DNA from: Rhodococcus tibetensis
GTDB taxonomy: Bacteria > Actinomycetota > Actinomycetes > Mycobacteriales > Mycobacteriaceae
Direction of reading: 5' to 3'
Assembly: GCF_024438035.1 (NCBI RefSeq)
Contig: NZ_JANFQF010000008.1
Location: 62,001-126,000, forward strand
Length of the DNA: 64,000 bases
Shown in pieces: positions 50,759 to 60,155 of the stretch; position 1 is the first letter of the stretch, and every line of letters starts with the position of its first letter. Below the pieces are notes generated by a model. The model worked only from the letters and a program-made list of their open reading frames with translations, made no database searches and was not told where the DNA came from. The position numbers were made by a program, and so were the translations under genes.

Positions 50759-51454
50759 ATGGTCTCGGTACTCGCAGTGTCCGACGAGACGATCGAGTCG
50801 TTGTGGACCCCACAGGTGCGGACCATGAACGTCGACCTCGTCCTCGGTGCGGGCGATCTGCCGTTCGACTATCTCGAGTATCTGATGGATGCACTCGACG
50901 CACCGTGCGTGTTCGTTCCCGGCAACCACGACCCCGACCTCTCCGGCTATTCCGTGGGCCGGGTCGGATGGATGCGCTCCGGCATGCCCTCGGCGTGGCC
51001 GGGCCCGTGTGGGGCAGTCAATGCCGACGGACGGATCGTGCGCATTGCCGGATTGCGGATCGCAGGCTTGGGAGGATCGATTCGGTACAACGAAGGCCCC
51101 AATCAATGGACCGAGCGGCAGCAGCGCCGGCGTGCCCGCAACTTGGCAATGACGAGTGCGTGGCATGCGCGCCGATCCGGAGTCGCCGGGGTCGACGTGC
51201 TCCTCACACACAGCCCACCACGCGGAGTCGGTGACCTCGAGGACCCACCGCACCGCGGTTTCGAGTGTTTCGAGCAGCTGGCCGGAAGGTTGCAGGCCCG
51301 GACGCTCATCCACGGTCACGTGCACCCGTACGGTGCGATGCCGAAGGACCGCGTGCTCGGGGCCACCACGGTGATCAACACGGTCGGGTTCACTCTCATG
51401 GAGATGTCCCCGGGTACCGATCCGACGATCGTGAGGCGACGGCATGGCACGTGA
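50759..51454 (+). CDS. Calcineurin-like metallophosphoesterase
   Basis: This 231-residue protein has GAGDLPFDY, PGNHDPD, LLTHSPP and LIHGHVHPYG, the later motifs of the calcineurin-like fold. The first motif, normally DxH, is SDET (Asp9), so the histidine ligand is missing or replaced; this variant recurs in actinobacterial relatives. Its substrate is not determinable. It overlaps the following ParB-like gene by 11 bp, suggesting coupled expression. Confidence 0.82.
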   Translation: MVSVLAVSDETIESLWTPQVRTMNVDLVLGAGDLPFDYLEYLMDALDAPCVFVPGNHDPDLSGYSVGRVGWMRSGMPSAWPGPCGAVNADGRIVRIAGLRIAGLGGSIRYNEGPNQWTERQQRRRARNLAMTSAWHARRSGVAGVDVLLTHSPPRGVGDLEDPPHRGFECFEQLAGRLQARTLIHGHVHPYGAMPKDRVLGATTVINTVGFTLMEMSPGTDPTIVRRRHGT

Positions 51455-52310
51455 CACCGGATTCCCCTCCGCCGACGCGGAAAACGACTTCACCCGTCAG
51501 CGTCGCCGCGCCGAATTGTCCCGGCTGGTCAGCTGGTTGCGACGGGAGCCGGACGACGTCAACGAGATCCTGCCCTTCGACGAGGTGGTGGCGGCACTCG
51601 GCGGGATCGGCGAGCGCTCACTGGGGTTGCAGGTGATTCCCGTCAACTCGATCGTCGGCAGCGTAGACCGCACCCGGGACTTCGACCGTTACTTCCGTCC
51701 CACTTCCGCCCGGGTACGCGAACGCTGGCAGCGGCTGGCTGCGGCGCAGCGCCGCGGCGAGTCAGTTCCGCCGATCCAGGTGTACCGAATCGGCTCGATG
51801 CACTTTGTCAGCGACGGCCATCACCGCGTCTCGATCGCCTACGCGATGCACTGGAACACCATCGATGCGTACGTGACGGAGATCCTGACCCGGATCTCGC
51901 CGGACGGAATCACGCAGCGCGGTGATCTGCTGATCAAGGATCACCGCCGGCTGTTTCTGAGCCGGGTGCCTCTCACCGGAGCGCAACGCAAGGCCGTGAT
52001 GGTCACCGACCCCTGGGAGTACGCGGAAATCAGTGAGTGCGTCGAGGCCTGGGGTTTTCGTCTCATGCAGGAGATGGGCGAGTTCATGAGCCGCGACACC
52101 GTGGCGCGCCGATGGTTCGGCGAGGAATTTCTGCCGGTCGTCCGTATGGTCCGCGCCGCTGAGATGCTGCCCGACCACACCGATGCCGAAGCCTACCTGT
52201 GGGTGGCTCGCGAACGGTATCGCATGGTGCGCCAACATGTTTGGAACGACGAGATCATCGCCGAACTGAGCCAGCGCGCCCCCCGCAAGCATCGGCCTAC
52301 AGGACCCTGA
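51444..52310 (+). CDS. ParB-like nuclease-domain protein
   Basis: This 288-residue protein has a ParB/sulfiredoxin-type core at about 85-135: IQVYRIGSMHFVSDGHHRVSIAYA (shown in part as VSDGHHRVSIA), where the GHHR/GxxR motif matches the nucleotide-binding loop of ParB-like domains. It lacks the HTH and dimer domains of chromosome-partitioning ParB and has a long helical C-terminus ending in a basic tail. It overlaps the phosphoesterase gene by 11 bp and the AlkZ-like gene tail-to-tail by 14 bp. Likely a nucleotide- or DNA-acting enzyme; exact role unknown. Confidence 0.75.
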   Translation: MARDTGFPSADAENDFTRQRRRAELSRLVSWLRREPDDVNEILPFDEVVAALGGIGERSLGLQVIPVNSIVGSVDRTRDFDRYFRPTSARVRERWQRLAAAQRRGESVPPIQVYRIGSMHFVSDGHHRVSIAYAMHWNTIDAYVTEILTRISPDGITQRGDLLIKDHRRLFLSRVPLTGAQRKAVMVTDPWEYAEISECVEAWGFRLMQEMGEFMSRDTVARRWFGEEFLPVVRMVRAAEMLPDHTDAEAYLWVARERYRMVRQHVWNDEIIAELSQRAPRKHRPTGP

Positions 52311-53406
52311 ACCGCACCTCCCGGTTGTCGGCGTCGGGATGTGCGAACTTCAGCAATCGCCTGCCTTCCGCTTCGACGGCCGACCGATGGGACTTGGCGA
52401 TCTTCGTCAACGGCTCCACCTCGAGGACCACCCCGTCCTTACCCGCCACCGTGCTGGTGAAGCCGACGACCCGGCCACCCACCAGCACAGCTGGTTTGAT
52501 GATTCCGTTCTGCGTGAAGATCTGCTTCCGCAGCGCGTCGTCAAGGATTCTGCTGCGATCCGCATGGGAGAGCAGCACGTTGTCGAAGGGCGCGAGAATG
52601 CGCACGGGCGCCGGCACGTCCGCCTTCGGCCGGGGCGCATCCGGAAGGTCGAACAGCTCCGTTCCCGACTCCCCGGTGAACACCCGCAGTTGTGGCCGCA
52701 AGTCGTCCAATACCTCACCGAGCCGGGTCAAGCCCGACCACGCCTGCGCGTCCCGGGCACTGGCCGGGCCGAACGCCGCGAGGTATCGCAGCATCATCGC
52801 CCGTAGCGACGGCCCCGGGGCGAGTGGTCGGCCCACCCACGATTCGAGCGTCGCCAGCGCGGGCTGTCCCGACTTGCCCCACACCCCTCGCGGTGGCACC
52901 TGGACCATCGGCACCAGCGCTCGCACCCCGTGTGCAAGGGCCGCGCCGTCTCGCCCGGGGAATCGTTCTTCGAGCAGCGGGCGCATCTGCAACTGGGTGA
53001 GCGGCCGGTCCCGGACGAGGTCGCGGCCGACGGCGGCGAGGGCGTCGACGTCGATGCCCTCGAGGTGCGCTCGGTGCTGCGTGTTGGTGTGCAGGTCGCG
53101 GTCGAGGATCGGCTGGATCAGCGGACGGAACGTCAGGGCGTCGGCCGCAGACAACGCGAACACCGTTCCGCGCATCGCGACGATGCGGACCACTTCACGA
53201 TTCTCGATGAGCTCGGAGAGCGCATTCGGACGGAACTTCTCGATGCGCGCCCACAGGGCGAAGTATGGCGGCATCGGGGCCTGGGCCTGGAGCCCGCAGA
53301 GATGCTCGACCATCTCGAGAACCGGTGTCCCCGATCGGCTCAGCAATCCTTGCCTGGCCAGAGTTGCCCGTCCCAGCGCCCGATCCGACATACGTTCGGA
53401 GCCCAC
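52297..53406 (-). CDS. AlkZ/YcaQ-like winged-helix DNA glycosylase-family protein
   Basis: This 369-residue protein belongs to the HTH_42 family, whose members include AlkZ and YcaQ, glycosylases that unhook interstrand crosslinks or excise bulky alkylated bases. The catalytic QxQ motif is Gln40-Ala-Gln42 in GLQAQAP. Other blocks: VRIVAMRGTVFALSAADAL, ILAPFDNVLLSHADRSRIL and AVLVGGRVVGFTSTVAGKDG. GTG 53406 has AAGGGGG 5 nt before it and is preferred over ATG 53391. Several actinobacterial relatives protect against self-made genotoxins. Confidence 0.83.
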   Translation of the reverse strand: MGSERMSDRALGRATLARQGLLSRSGTPVLEMVEHLCGLQAQAPMPPYFALWARIEKFRPNALSELIENREVVRIVAMRGTVFALSAADALTFRPLIQPILDRDLHTNTQHRAHLEGIDVDALAAVGRDLVRDRPLTQLQMRPLLEERFPGRDGAALAHGVRALVPMVQVPPRGVWGKSGQPALATLESWVGRPLAPGPSLRAMMLRYLAAFGPASARDAQAWSGLTRLGEVLDDLRPQLRVFTGESGTELFDLPDAPRPKADVPAPVRILAPFDNVLLSHADRSRILDDALRKQIFTQNGIIKPAVLVGGRVVGFTSTVAGKDGVVLEVEPLTKIAKSHRSAVEAEGRRLLKFAHPDADNREVRFRVL

Positions 53407-53445
53407 CGTCGCCCCCTTTATTAGTTAGCCCCAGTACCGTGTTTA

Positions 53446-53463
53446 CCTGTCACCACCGACAGG
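53446..53463. promoter_or_regulatory. Inverted repeat in the AlkZ-like/MFS divergent region
   Basis: CCTGTC-ACCACC-GACAGG is a perfect 6-bp inverted repeat ending 18 nt before the MFS ATG and 40 nt before the AlkZ-like GTG. A candidate operator for a dimeric repressor; no regulator gene is adjacent. Confidence 0.4.
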
Positions 53464-53481
53464 ACCAAGCAGGGAGGCCGC

Positions 53482-54993
53482 ATGAGCGCAGAACCCGGAC
53501 CCACGGCAAGGATGCTGCTGCCGGTCATGTGCTTCATCGTGATGATTCTGGCGGTTCTCCAGACCTTGGTGGTACCGATCGTCGGCACGATCGGCGCGCA
53601 GCTCGAGGTCGGGCCCACCGCCGTCGGTTGGCTCCTGACCGCCAACCTGCTCGCAGCGGCCACTGCGACGCCCGTCCTCGGCCGTCTCGCCGATCTTCGC
53701 GGCAAACGTCCGGTAATTCTCGGTGTTCTGGTGGTGGTGCTCCTGGGCTCGTTTCTCGGTGCGGTGGCGACGTCGATCGGTGTGCTCATTCTCGCCCGAG
53801 TACTGCAAGGCGTCTCGTTCGCGCTGTTTCCCATCGGAATCGCGGTCCTGCGCGACGAACTGCCACCGGAGAAGTTGACGGGAGCAATGGGCATCTTCTC
53901 GGGAACCCTCGGCTTCGGCGGATGTTTCGGAATCGTCCTCACCGGTGTGCTCGTCTCCGACGGCGCCGACTTCCATCGGGTCTTCTGGCTCTCGTCCGCG
54001 ATCACGGTTGCCGGTCTCGTCCTGGCGTGGTTCGCGGTCCCCCGGCGCGCACAGACCGGATCGGGCTCAATGGACTGGATCGGTGCGGTGGGTCTCGCCG
54101 CCGGCCTCGTCCTCGTCCTCCTGCCGATGTCCGAGGGAAGCACCTGGGGATGGCTTTCACCCGCCACGATCATCAGCGGTGTCGCCGGAGTCCTCATTCT
54201 GATCGGGTGGTTCCTGTATGAACGGAGGACCACTCATCCTCTGGTGGCGCCCCGGCTGCTGACCGCTCCGCCCGTCCTCGTCACCCATCTGTCCGCCCTC
54301 GTGGTCGGGATGTCGATGTTCGTCATCTTCCTGGGCAGTTCGTACTTCGTGCAGACGCCCCGTTCGGTCGCCGGGTACGGCTTCGGCGCCACCGTCCTCG
54401 AGGCCAGCGTCGTATACCTGTTGCCCGGCGCGGTGAGCGGCGTCCTCGCCTCGATCCTCAGTGGAAGATTGATCCGCCGCGTCGGCGCGCGGGTCGTGCT
54501 CGTCGGCGCCAGCGTCGTAGGCGTCACAGGTTTCCTCGTATTCATCATCGCCCACGACCGCAGCTGGCAGGTCATCACCGCCATCCTGCTGATCAACACC
54601 TACATCAGCCTTGCCTACGCGGCGCTACCTTCGCTGCTGGTCGCCGAGGTCCGGCAGGACGAGACCGGTGTCGCCAACAGCATCAACTCCATCGCCCGGT
54701 CCGTCGGCAGCTCGTTTGCCAGCGCGCTGGTCGCGACCCTGCTCGCTGCAATCACCATTTCCGGCACTGACATTCCGACCGAATCCGCCTATCTGATCGC
54801 GTTCGTCGTCGGCGCCCTTGCCGCCGCCCTCGCCGGGCTGCTTCCCTTCTTCGGTATCACCCGCGTGACCCGCACGCCCTCCGACGAGGAAGAGGACGAG
54901 GTCCACGCGACCGCGCTCGCCGCCGAATGGGGCACGGTGGGCGGTCTCGGTGGTGCGAACACAGGCCCCGGTGAGCGGCAAAGGACGCCCTGA
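53482..54993 (+). CDS. MFS transporter, DHA2-type
   Basis: This 503-residue membrane protein shows about 14 hydrophobic segments. TM1 is MLLPVMCFIVMILAVLQTLVV, and motif A reads GRLADLRGKRPVILG after TM2. It resembles the EmrB/QacA exporters but has VVPIVGTIGAQL instead of the LDxTIVNVALP signature in TM1. The C-terminus is an acidic tail (EEEDEV). It is divergent from the AlkZ-like gene. A drug or metabolite exporter; substrate unknown. Confidence 0.87.
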   Translation: MSAEPGPTARMLLPVMCFIVMILAVLQTLVVPIVGTIGAQLEVGPTAVGWLLTANLLAAATATPVLGRLADLRGKRPVILGVLVVVLLGSFLGAVATSIGVLILARVLQGVSFALFPIGIAVLRDELPPEKLTGAMGIFSGTLGFGGCFGIVLTGVLVSDGADFHRVFWLSSAITVAGLVLAWFAVPRRAQTGSGSMDWIGAVGLAAGLVLVLLPMSEGSTWGWLSPATIISGVAGVLILIGWFLYERRTTHPLVAPRLLTAPPVLVTHLSALVVGMSMFVIFLGSSYFVQTPRSVAGYGFGATVLEASVVYLLPGAVSGVLASILSGRLIRRVGARVVLVGASVVGVTGFLVFIIAHDRSWQVITAILLINTYISLAYAALPSLLVAEVRQDETGVANSINSIARSVGSSFASALVATLLAAITISGTDIPTESAYLIAFVVGALAAALAGLLPFFGITRVTRTPSDEEEDEVHATALAAEWGTVGGLGGANTGPGERQRTP

Positions 54994-55013
54994 CTACTGT
55001 GCCGGGCCCTCCG

Positions 55014-56183
55014 TCAGCGAGTGATGTTGGCGCCGGAATCCTGATCGAACACCGCAATCTTCGCGGGGTCGAACCACAACTCCACCGGCCCACCCTGCGC
55101 CGCGGACGACTCGGCGGACAACCGGGCCACCAGATGCCCGCCTCCCGCCACCTCGGTGCCCGAGTCCGCCGCGAGCTCCTCGAGTTCCCGAGAACTCACT
55201 TGCGGGCCCTCGGCGGAGAAGTACGCATACTTGTCCGAACCCATCGACTCGAGCACCTCGATATTGGCGGTGAAGGTGGCACCGGCGGATTTCTGATCGG
55301 CATCGATCAACCCGGTGTCCTCGAAGTGCTCCGGGCGGATACCCACCACGACGTCCTTCGACGCGCCGGAAGAGCTGACCTTCTCGCGCGATTGCGGGGG
55401 TAGTGCGAAGTCCCCGAGAGGAGTCGAGATTCCGTCTGCCGTCAGCTGTCCGGGAAAGAAGTTCATCGACGGTGATCCGATGAACCCCGCAACGAACAGA
55501 TTGTTGGGATGGTCGTACAACTCCTGCGGTGCGCCGATCTGCTGGACGAGGCCACCGCGCAGCACCACCACCCGATCCCCGAGCGTCATTGCCTCGGTCT
55601 GATCGTGTGTCACATACACCGTCGTCGTCCCCAGACGTTGCTGGAGCCGGGAAATCTCGGTACGCATCTGCACGCGAAGCTTGGCGTCGAGGTTGGACAG
55701 CGGCTCGTCCATCAGGAACGCCTTGGGACTGCGGACGATTGCTCGCCCCATCGCGACGCGCTGTCGCTGCCCACCCGAGAGGTTGGACGGTTTGCGGTCC
55801 AGATGCTGGGTGAGATCGAGAATCTTCGCGGCATTGTCCACCTTGGCGGCGATCTCCGACTTCGACATCTTCGCCAACGTCAAGGGGAACGCGATGTTCT
55901 GGCGCACCGTCATGTGCGGGTACAGCGCGTACGACTGGAACACCATCGCAATGTCGCGGTCCTTCGGCGCCTTCTCGTTCACCCGCTCGCCGGCGATGCG
56001 CAGCTCACCGGACGAGATGTCCTCGAGGCCCGCAATCATGTTCAGGGTGGTCGATTTACCGCAACCCGACGGACCGACCAGGATGATGAATTCGCCGTCG
56101 GCGATCGTGATATCGACGTCGCTCACCGCCCGTGCGCCGTCCGGGTAGAGCTTCGTCACCTTGTCCAGCACAATCTCGGCCAC
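55014..56183 (-). CDS. sugC: Trehalose ABC transporter ATP-binding protein SugC
   Basis: This 389-residue MalK-type ATPase has Walker A GPSGCGKST (37-45), LSGGQRQR, LMDEPLSNLDAK, VTHDQTEAMTLGD and a C-terminal OB/TOBE regulatory domain (about 245-389). It energises SugAB. GTG 56183 lies 4 bp after the permease stop. Together with lpqY, sugA and sugB it forms the trehalose importer known from mycobacteria; the same gene order is kept here. Confidence 0.92.
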   Translation of the reverse strand: MAEIVLDKVTKLYPDGARAVSDVDITIADGEFIILVGPSGCGKSTTLNMIAGLEDISSGELRIAGERVNEKAPKDRDIAMVFQSYALYPHMTVRQNIAFPLTLAKMSKSEIAAKVDNAAKILDLTQHLDRKPSNLSGGQRQRVAMGRAIVRSPKAFLMDEPLSNLDAKLRVQMRTEISRLQQRLGTTTVYVTHDQTEAMTLGDRVVVLRGGLVQQIGAPQELYDHPNNLFVAGFIGSPSMNFFPGQLTADGISTPLGDFALPPQSREKVSSSGASKDVVVGIRPEHFEDTGLIDADQKSAGATFTANIEVLESMGSDKYAYFSAEGPQVSSRELEELAADSGTEVAGGGHLVARLSAESSAAQGGPVELWFDPAKIAVFDQDSGANITR

Positions 56184-56187
56184 AGGC

Positions 56188-57018
56188 TTATCCCTTCACT
56201 GCGCCGGACGTCAGACCGGCCACGATGCGTCGTTGGAAGAACAGCACGAAGATGATGATCGGAATGGTGATCACCATCGCGGCGGCGGCGATCGACCCCG
56301 TCGGCTCCTCGAACTGCGAGGCGCCGGTGAAGTTGGCGATGGCCGCCGGTGCGGTGATGGAGCGTTCGGTGGAGGTCAGCGAAATCGCGAACAACAGGTC
56401 GTTCCAGCAGAAGATGAAAACGAGGATTGCCGCGGTGACGATGCCTGGCGCCGCCAGCGGCGCCACCACCTTCCGGAACGCCTGCGCCGGTGTGGCGCCG
56501 TCCATCTTGGCCGCTTTCTCCAGCTCCCAGGGGATCTCCTTGAAGAAGGCCGACAACGTGTAGATGGCCAGCGGAAGCGCGAAAGTGATGTACGGGAGGA
56601 TCAAACCCGCCCAGGTGTCGAACAATCCGAGTCGGCGCTCGATGTCGAACAGCGGGCTCACGAGGGAGATCTGCGGGAACATCGCGATCAACAACGCCAC
56701 CGCGACCAGGAGCTTCTTGCCCGGGAAGTCGAGTCGGGCAATCGCGTAGGCCGCCATCGTCCCGATCACCACCGCGATCACCGTGGCGATCAGGCCGATA
56801 CCGATGGAGTTGATCAGCGCACTGGTGAACGCGTCAGTCGAGAAAATTCCGCGGTAGTTGTCGAGCGTCCACTTCTCCGGGATGAGCTTGCCGTCCTTGA
56901 TGGTGCCCGCGGGTTTGAACGACAAGCTGGCTATCCAGAGCACGGGAACGAGCGCATACAGCAGGACCAGCAGGTTGACCACCGACCAGCTCAATCTGCG
57001 CTGCTTCGTTTCGGCCAT
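56188..57018 (-). CDS. sugB: Trehalose ABC transporter permease SugB
   Basis: This 276-residue permease has six membrane helices and the EAA loop [21 protein letters not shown], followed by [16 protein letters not shown]. Helix 1 is [25 protein letters not shown] 57018 is 2 nt from the sugA stop. It is the MalG-like partner of SugA. Confidence 0.92.
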   Translation of the reverse strand: MAETKQRRLSWSVVNLLVLLYALVPVLWIASLSFKPAGTIKDGKLIPEKWTLDNYRGIFSTDAFTSALINSIGIGLIATVIAVVIGTMAAYAIARLDFPGKKLLVAVALLIAMFPQISLVSPLFDIERRLGLFDTWAGLILPYITFALPLAIYTLSAFFKEIPWELEKAAKMDGATPAQAFRKVVAPLAAPGIVTAAILVFIFCWNDLLFAISLTSTERSITAPAAIANFTGASQFEEPTGSIAAAAMVITIPIIIFVLFFQRRIVAGLTSGAVKG

Positions 57019-57020
57019 GG

Positions 57021-57968
57021 TTATCGCCTTCCTTCCGTGTCGGACCCGGGAGCCGAGGCACCGAAGAGCTTGATGAACACGAATGCGAGGACGGCCACGC
57101 AGAGGAAGATGAGAACGCTGATGGCCGAACCGATCCCCAAGTTGAAGGCCTTGAACAGGTTGTCGTAGCCGAGGATCGACAGGGACCCGGTGTCGTTTGC
57201 ACCCTTGGTGAGCACGTAGATGTTGTCGAAGATCCGGAACGCGTCGAGCGTGCGAAACAGCAAGGCCACCAGGATCGCCGGTTTCATGAGCGGGAGAATG
57301 ATGCGTACCAGCCGGGTCCATGCCCCGGCACCGTCGACCTGTGCAGCCTTGAGTAGATCATCGGGTACCAGAGCAAGACCGGCAAGCAGCAGCAGTGCCA
57401 TGAACGGCGTGGTCTTCCACACTTCGGCGAGGACGATAATGGCGAGCGACGGAATCTGTTGCGTCAGTGGCGCACTGCCGTCAGGTAAGAGATTCGCGAG
57501 GTACCCGGTTCCCGGCGTCCACGCGTAATACCAGCTGTACGCAGCCGCCACGGTGACGATGCCGTAGGGAATGAGTACCACGGTTCGCACGAGTCCCTTG
57601 CCGACGATCGTCCGGTGCATGATGAGTGCCAGAATCAGGCCCAGCACGAACTCGATCACCACCGACACGGCGGTGATGCTCACCGTGACGACGAACGCCT
57701 GCCACCAGTACCCGTCCGACAACACCGATACGTAGTTGGACAGGCCGACGAACTTGCGGTCGTCCGGGAATCGGAGGTCGTAGCGCTGCAGGCTCAACCA
57801 CACCGCGTAAACGACGGGATATGCCGTCACGGCGATCATGAGGATCGCGGCCGGTGCCACCAGCCACAATCCCAGCCGGCGTTCGGCCTTCTTTCCCTCG
57901 GAAACTTGTTTCTTCGTCGGCACTTCCGGCCCGTCGGTCCGGTCCACCCCCACGGCTTCGGTCGTCAC
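57021..57968 (-). CDS. sugA: Trehalose ABC transporter permease SugA
   Basis: This 315-residue MalF-like permease has a cytosolic N-terminus, six helices and the EAA loop [21 protein letters not shown]. Helix 1 is [23 protein letters not shown] 57968 overlaps the lpqY stop by 4 bp (GTGA), so translation is coupled. Confidence 0.92.
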   Translation of the reverse strand: MTTEAVGVDRTDGPEVPTKKQVSEGKKAERRLGLWLVAPAAILMIAVTAYPVVYAVWLSLQRYDLRFPDDRKFVGLSNYVSVLSDGYWWQAFVVTVSITAVSVVIEFVLGLILALIMHRTIVGKGLVRTVVLIPYGIVTVAAAYSWYYAWTPGTGYLANLLPDGSAPLTQQIPSLAIIVLAEVWKTTPFMALLLLAGLALVPDDLLKAAQVDGAGAWTRLVRIILPLMKPAILVALLFRTLDAFRIFDNIYVLTKGANDTGSLSILGYDNLFKAFNLGIGSAISVLIFLCVAVLAFVFIKLFGASAPGSDTEGRR

Positions 57969-59350
57969 GGAATCAGTCCTTCCGAGTTGACCGCCTTACG
58001 CACCTGCTCGGCGAGTTCGTCGACGGTACGCGGCGGATCGATGTCACCGACCGGATTCAAGGTGGCGGTGATCAGGGTCGAGATGCTTTGGTAAGCGGGC
58101 GACACCGGACGCACCGCCGCCGTGTTCAGGCCGTCACGCACCTGCTGCCAGGCGGGATACGCCTCTTGGAATGCGGGGTCGTCGTACAACCTCGCCAACG
58201 TGGGCGGCACACCGCCGTTGACGGCATTGTTGCGCTGATTCTCCTCGTTACGCAGGCAGGACACCGCCTCGAACGCGAGGTCGGGGTGGCGGCTGGTCTT
58301 CGCGACCGCGATATTGAAGCCACCGATCGTCACCTCGGCCGGCCGGCCGGGAATCACCGAGGGATACGGAGCGGCGAGGAAGTTCTGCTGTCCGTCGACC
58401 GTGAGCACCGTATTGCCCGTGTCGACGGACGTGGTGTTTCCCTTGTCGTCGATGAACGGCAGGTCGCCCTTCGCCGCGTTCTCGATCATGCCGGGAAGCA
58501 CGAACGGCCAGTTGACCTCGAAGGCCGCGCGTCCACTTTCCATTCCGAGGCGGGACGACGCCTCGTCCCCCTGCGAGATCGACGGGTCGGCCCCCTCCGC
58601 GGTGGCCACTCGCTTCATCACTTCGAGAGCTTTCAGAGCACCGTCACCGTCCGCGACGGTCACAGTGGTTCCGTCCTCGCCGACGACGGAACCGCCCGCG
58701 CTGGCCAGAAGTGTGTTGAACCACACCATCAGACCCTCGTACTGCTTGCCTTGCACCCCGATCCAACTGGGCCGGCCCTCGGCAGCCAGCCCTTCCGAGA
58801 TGTCGATCATCTGATCCCACGTCTGCGGCGGCTGCCCGCCGGGCATGAGGTCCTTGCGGTACCAGAGCAATTGCGTGTTGGTGTTCAAAGGCGCGGCGTA
58901 CAACTGATCCTGCCACCGCGCCGATTCGAGGGGCCCTTCGAGGGTGCCCTCGGTGACCTCGGCGGCCACGTCGTCGGGCAGCGGCAACGCCCACCCCGCC
59001 TCGGCGAACTCTGCCGTCCACACCACGTCGAGAGTCATGATGTCGAGCGAGGTGTCGTTCCCGGTGAGGCGCCGGGCCAACTGCAAACGCTGATCGTCGG
59101 CGCCCTTCGGAAGGGTGCGTTGCTCCACCGTGTATCGGCCACCGGCCGCCGCCGTGCAATTGGCTGCGGCCTCGGCATACTGTTCCGCACCGTCGGCCGC
59201 CGTGTAGAAACTGAGCACGGTGCCACTGTCCGACGAGCCGCACGCCGCCAGCAGCGGAACCGTCAAGACTGCGGCCGCGCCGATCAGGCCCCATCTGACT
59301 GCGAGCCCGGGCCTTCCCGGACGACCGGATTCTGTCGATGTACGCCGCAC
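57965..59350 (-). CDS. lpqY: Trehalose-binding lipoprotein LpqY
   Basis: This 461-residue binding lipoprotein has a signal peptide with lipobox LLAAC (Cys37) and a type 1 extracellular solute-binding fold (LDIMTLDVVWTAEFAEAGWALPL, WYRKDLMPGGQPPQTWDQMI shown in part, and NGGVPPTLARLYDDPAF). In mycobacteria LpqY-SugABC retrieves trehalose released during mycolate transfer, so it belongs to cell-envelope recycling. It is the first gene of the operon. GTG 59350 is the start. Confidence 0.92.
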   Translation of the reverse strand: MRRTSTESGRPGRPGLAVRWGLIGAAAVLTVPLLAACGSSDSGTVLSFYTAADGAEQYAEAAANCTAAAGGRYTVEQRTLPKGADDQRLQLARRLTGNDTSLDIMTLDVVWTAEFAEAGWALPLPDDVAAEVTEGTLEGPLESARWQDQLYAAPLNTNTQLLWYRKDLMPGGQPPQTWDQMIDISEGLAAEGRPSWIGVQGKQYEGLMVWFNTLLASAGGSVVGEDGTTVTVADGDGALKALEVMKRVATAEGADPSISQGDEASSRLGMESGRAAFEVNWPFVLPGMIENAAKGDLPFIDDKGNTTSVDTGNTVLTVDGQQNFLAAPYPSVIPGRPAEVTIGGFNIAVAKTSRHPDLAFEAVSCLRNEENQRNNAVNGGVPPTLARLYDDPAFQEAYPAWQQVRDGLNTAAVRPVSPAYQSISTLITATLNPVGDIDPPRTVDELAEQVRKAVNSEGLIP

Positions 59351-59459
59351 AGCCGCCTCCTCGAGCGGTCCTCACAGACCCAGTCGCGGTACGGCTGAGC
59401 ACGCAGGCCCGCACAGTGGTCCTGCCGAATCGTGCAGTGCCGGCAGGTCACGGTTTCAC

Positions 59460-59477
59460 CGAGGGGCAGGCCCCTCG
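59460..59477. other. Compact hairpin in the lpqY upstream region
   Basis: CGAGGGG-CAGG-CCCCTCG forms a perfect 7-bp stem with a tetraloop. It lies 109 nt upstream of lpqY and 118 nt beyond the stop of the gene at 59596, on the same strand. It could end that upstream transcript or shape the lpqY leader. No T-run. Confidence 0.4.
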
Positions 59478-59595
59478 CATTGCGCCGTAAACCTATCCGA
59501 GATCGCCCTCGAACTGGCCGGAATCATCGCGAACTGGGCGAAATGCGTGCAATCCGTAATATCGACACCGCAGCGGCGCGCGTCGACATCTCGGT

Positions 59596-60087
59596 TCAGA
59601 GCGCCAGCTTGGCCAGCATGTCGCGCGCCGCCTCCGCGGTCTTCGGTTCGCACAGCACGTCGTAGCGCCCGGCGACCAGTTGCATGGTGGACGCGAAGTC
59701 ACGGGTACCGCGAGTCGCCGCATACGGGATGGTGGTGGAGATCAACCCGAAGATGATGCCGCCGACGATGCCCACCACGAGCGGTGCCAGGAACCCGCCC
59801 GTGACGATGCCCAGCAGAAGGCCGAAGAAGACACCGAGCCAGGCACCCGAAACGATCCCGCCGCCAATGACTTTGGCCCACGTCAGCCTGCCGAGGACCC
59901 GTTCGACCTGCATGAGGTTCACCCCGACGATGGTGACGTCCTCGACGGAGAACTCCTGATCCGAGAGATAGTCGACGGCGCGCTGAGCCTCCGCGTACGT
60001 TGGGTACGAACCTATGGGCCAGCCCGTGGGAGGTTCCGGCAGAGCCCCGCGCCGCGCCCCGTTGGACTGTCCGAGTGGATTCGTCAT
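59596..60087 (-). CDS. Membrane protein with general-stress-protein-like N-terminus (Rv1234-like)
   Basis: This 163-residue protein has an N-terminal ferredoxin-like segment (IGSYPTYAEAQRAVDYLSDQ, EDVTIVGVNL) like the GSP17M domain, then a glycine-zipper membrane hairpin (VFFGLLLGIVTGGFLAPL, VVGIVGGIIFGLISTTI), then a soluble C-terminus (GRYDVLCEPKTAEAARDML). Mycobacteria keep a homologue next to lpqY (Rv1234), as here. ATG 60087 is the start. Function unknown. Confidence 0.8.
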   Translation of the reverse strand: MTNPLGQSNGARRGALPEPPTGWPIGSYPTYAEAQRAVDYLSDQEFSVEDVTIVGVNLMQVERVLGRLTWAKVIGGGIVSGAWLGVFFGLLLGIVTGGFLAPLVVGIVGGIIFGLISTTIPYAATRGTRDFASTMQLVAGRYDVLCEPKTAEAARDMLAKLAL

Positions 60088-60107
60088 CGTCAGTTGGTCT
60101 CCTCGTG

Positions 60108-60139
60108 TGGTTCCCTCAGGATCGATCCTGTGGGAACCA
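60108..60139. repeat. 32-bp near-perfect palindrome
   Basis: Nested arms TGGTTCCC / GGGAACCA (60108-60115, 60132-60139) surround the perfect 12-bp core AGGATCGATCCT (60118-60129). Only one pair of 16 (60116:60131) fails to match. It lies 16 nt after the CitE-like stop and 21 nt upstream of the Rv1234-like start, both on the minus strand. It may be a terminator, an operator or a dispersed palindrome. Confidence 0.7.
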
Positions 60140-60155
60140 TTCTGCCTGTTTCCCG

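Noticed and set aside
51444-52310. Chromosome-partitioning ParB proper
   Set aside because: The HTH and C-terminal dimer domain of ParB are absent and no parA or parS is near, so only a ParB-like domain call is justified.
57854-59398. A 514-codon open frame antisense to lpqY
   Set aside because: His/Arg/Gly-rich shadow without motifs; lpqY has a signal peptide, lipobox and binding-protein blocks.
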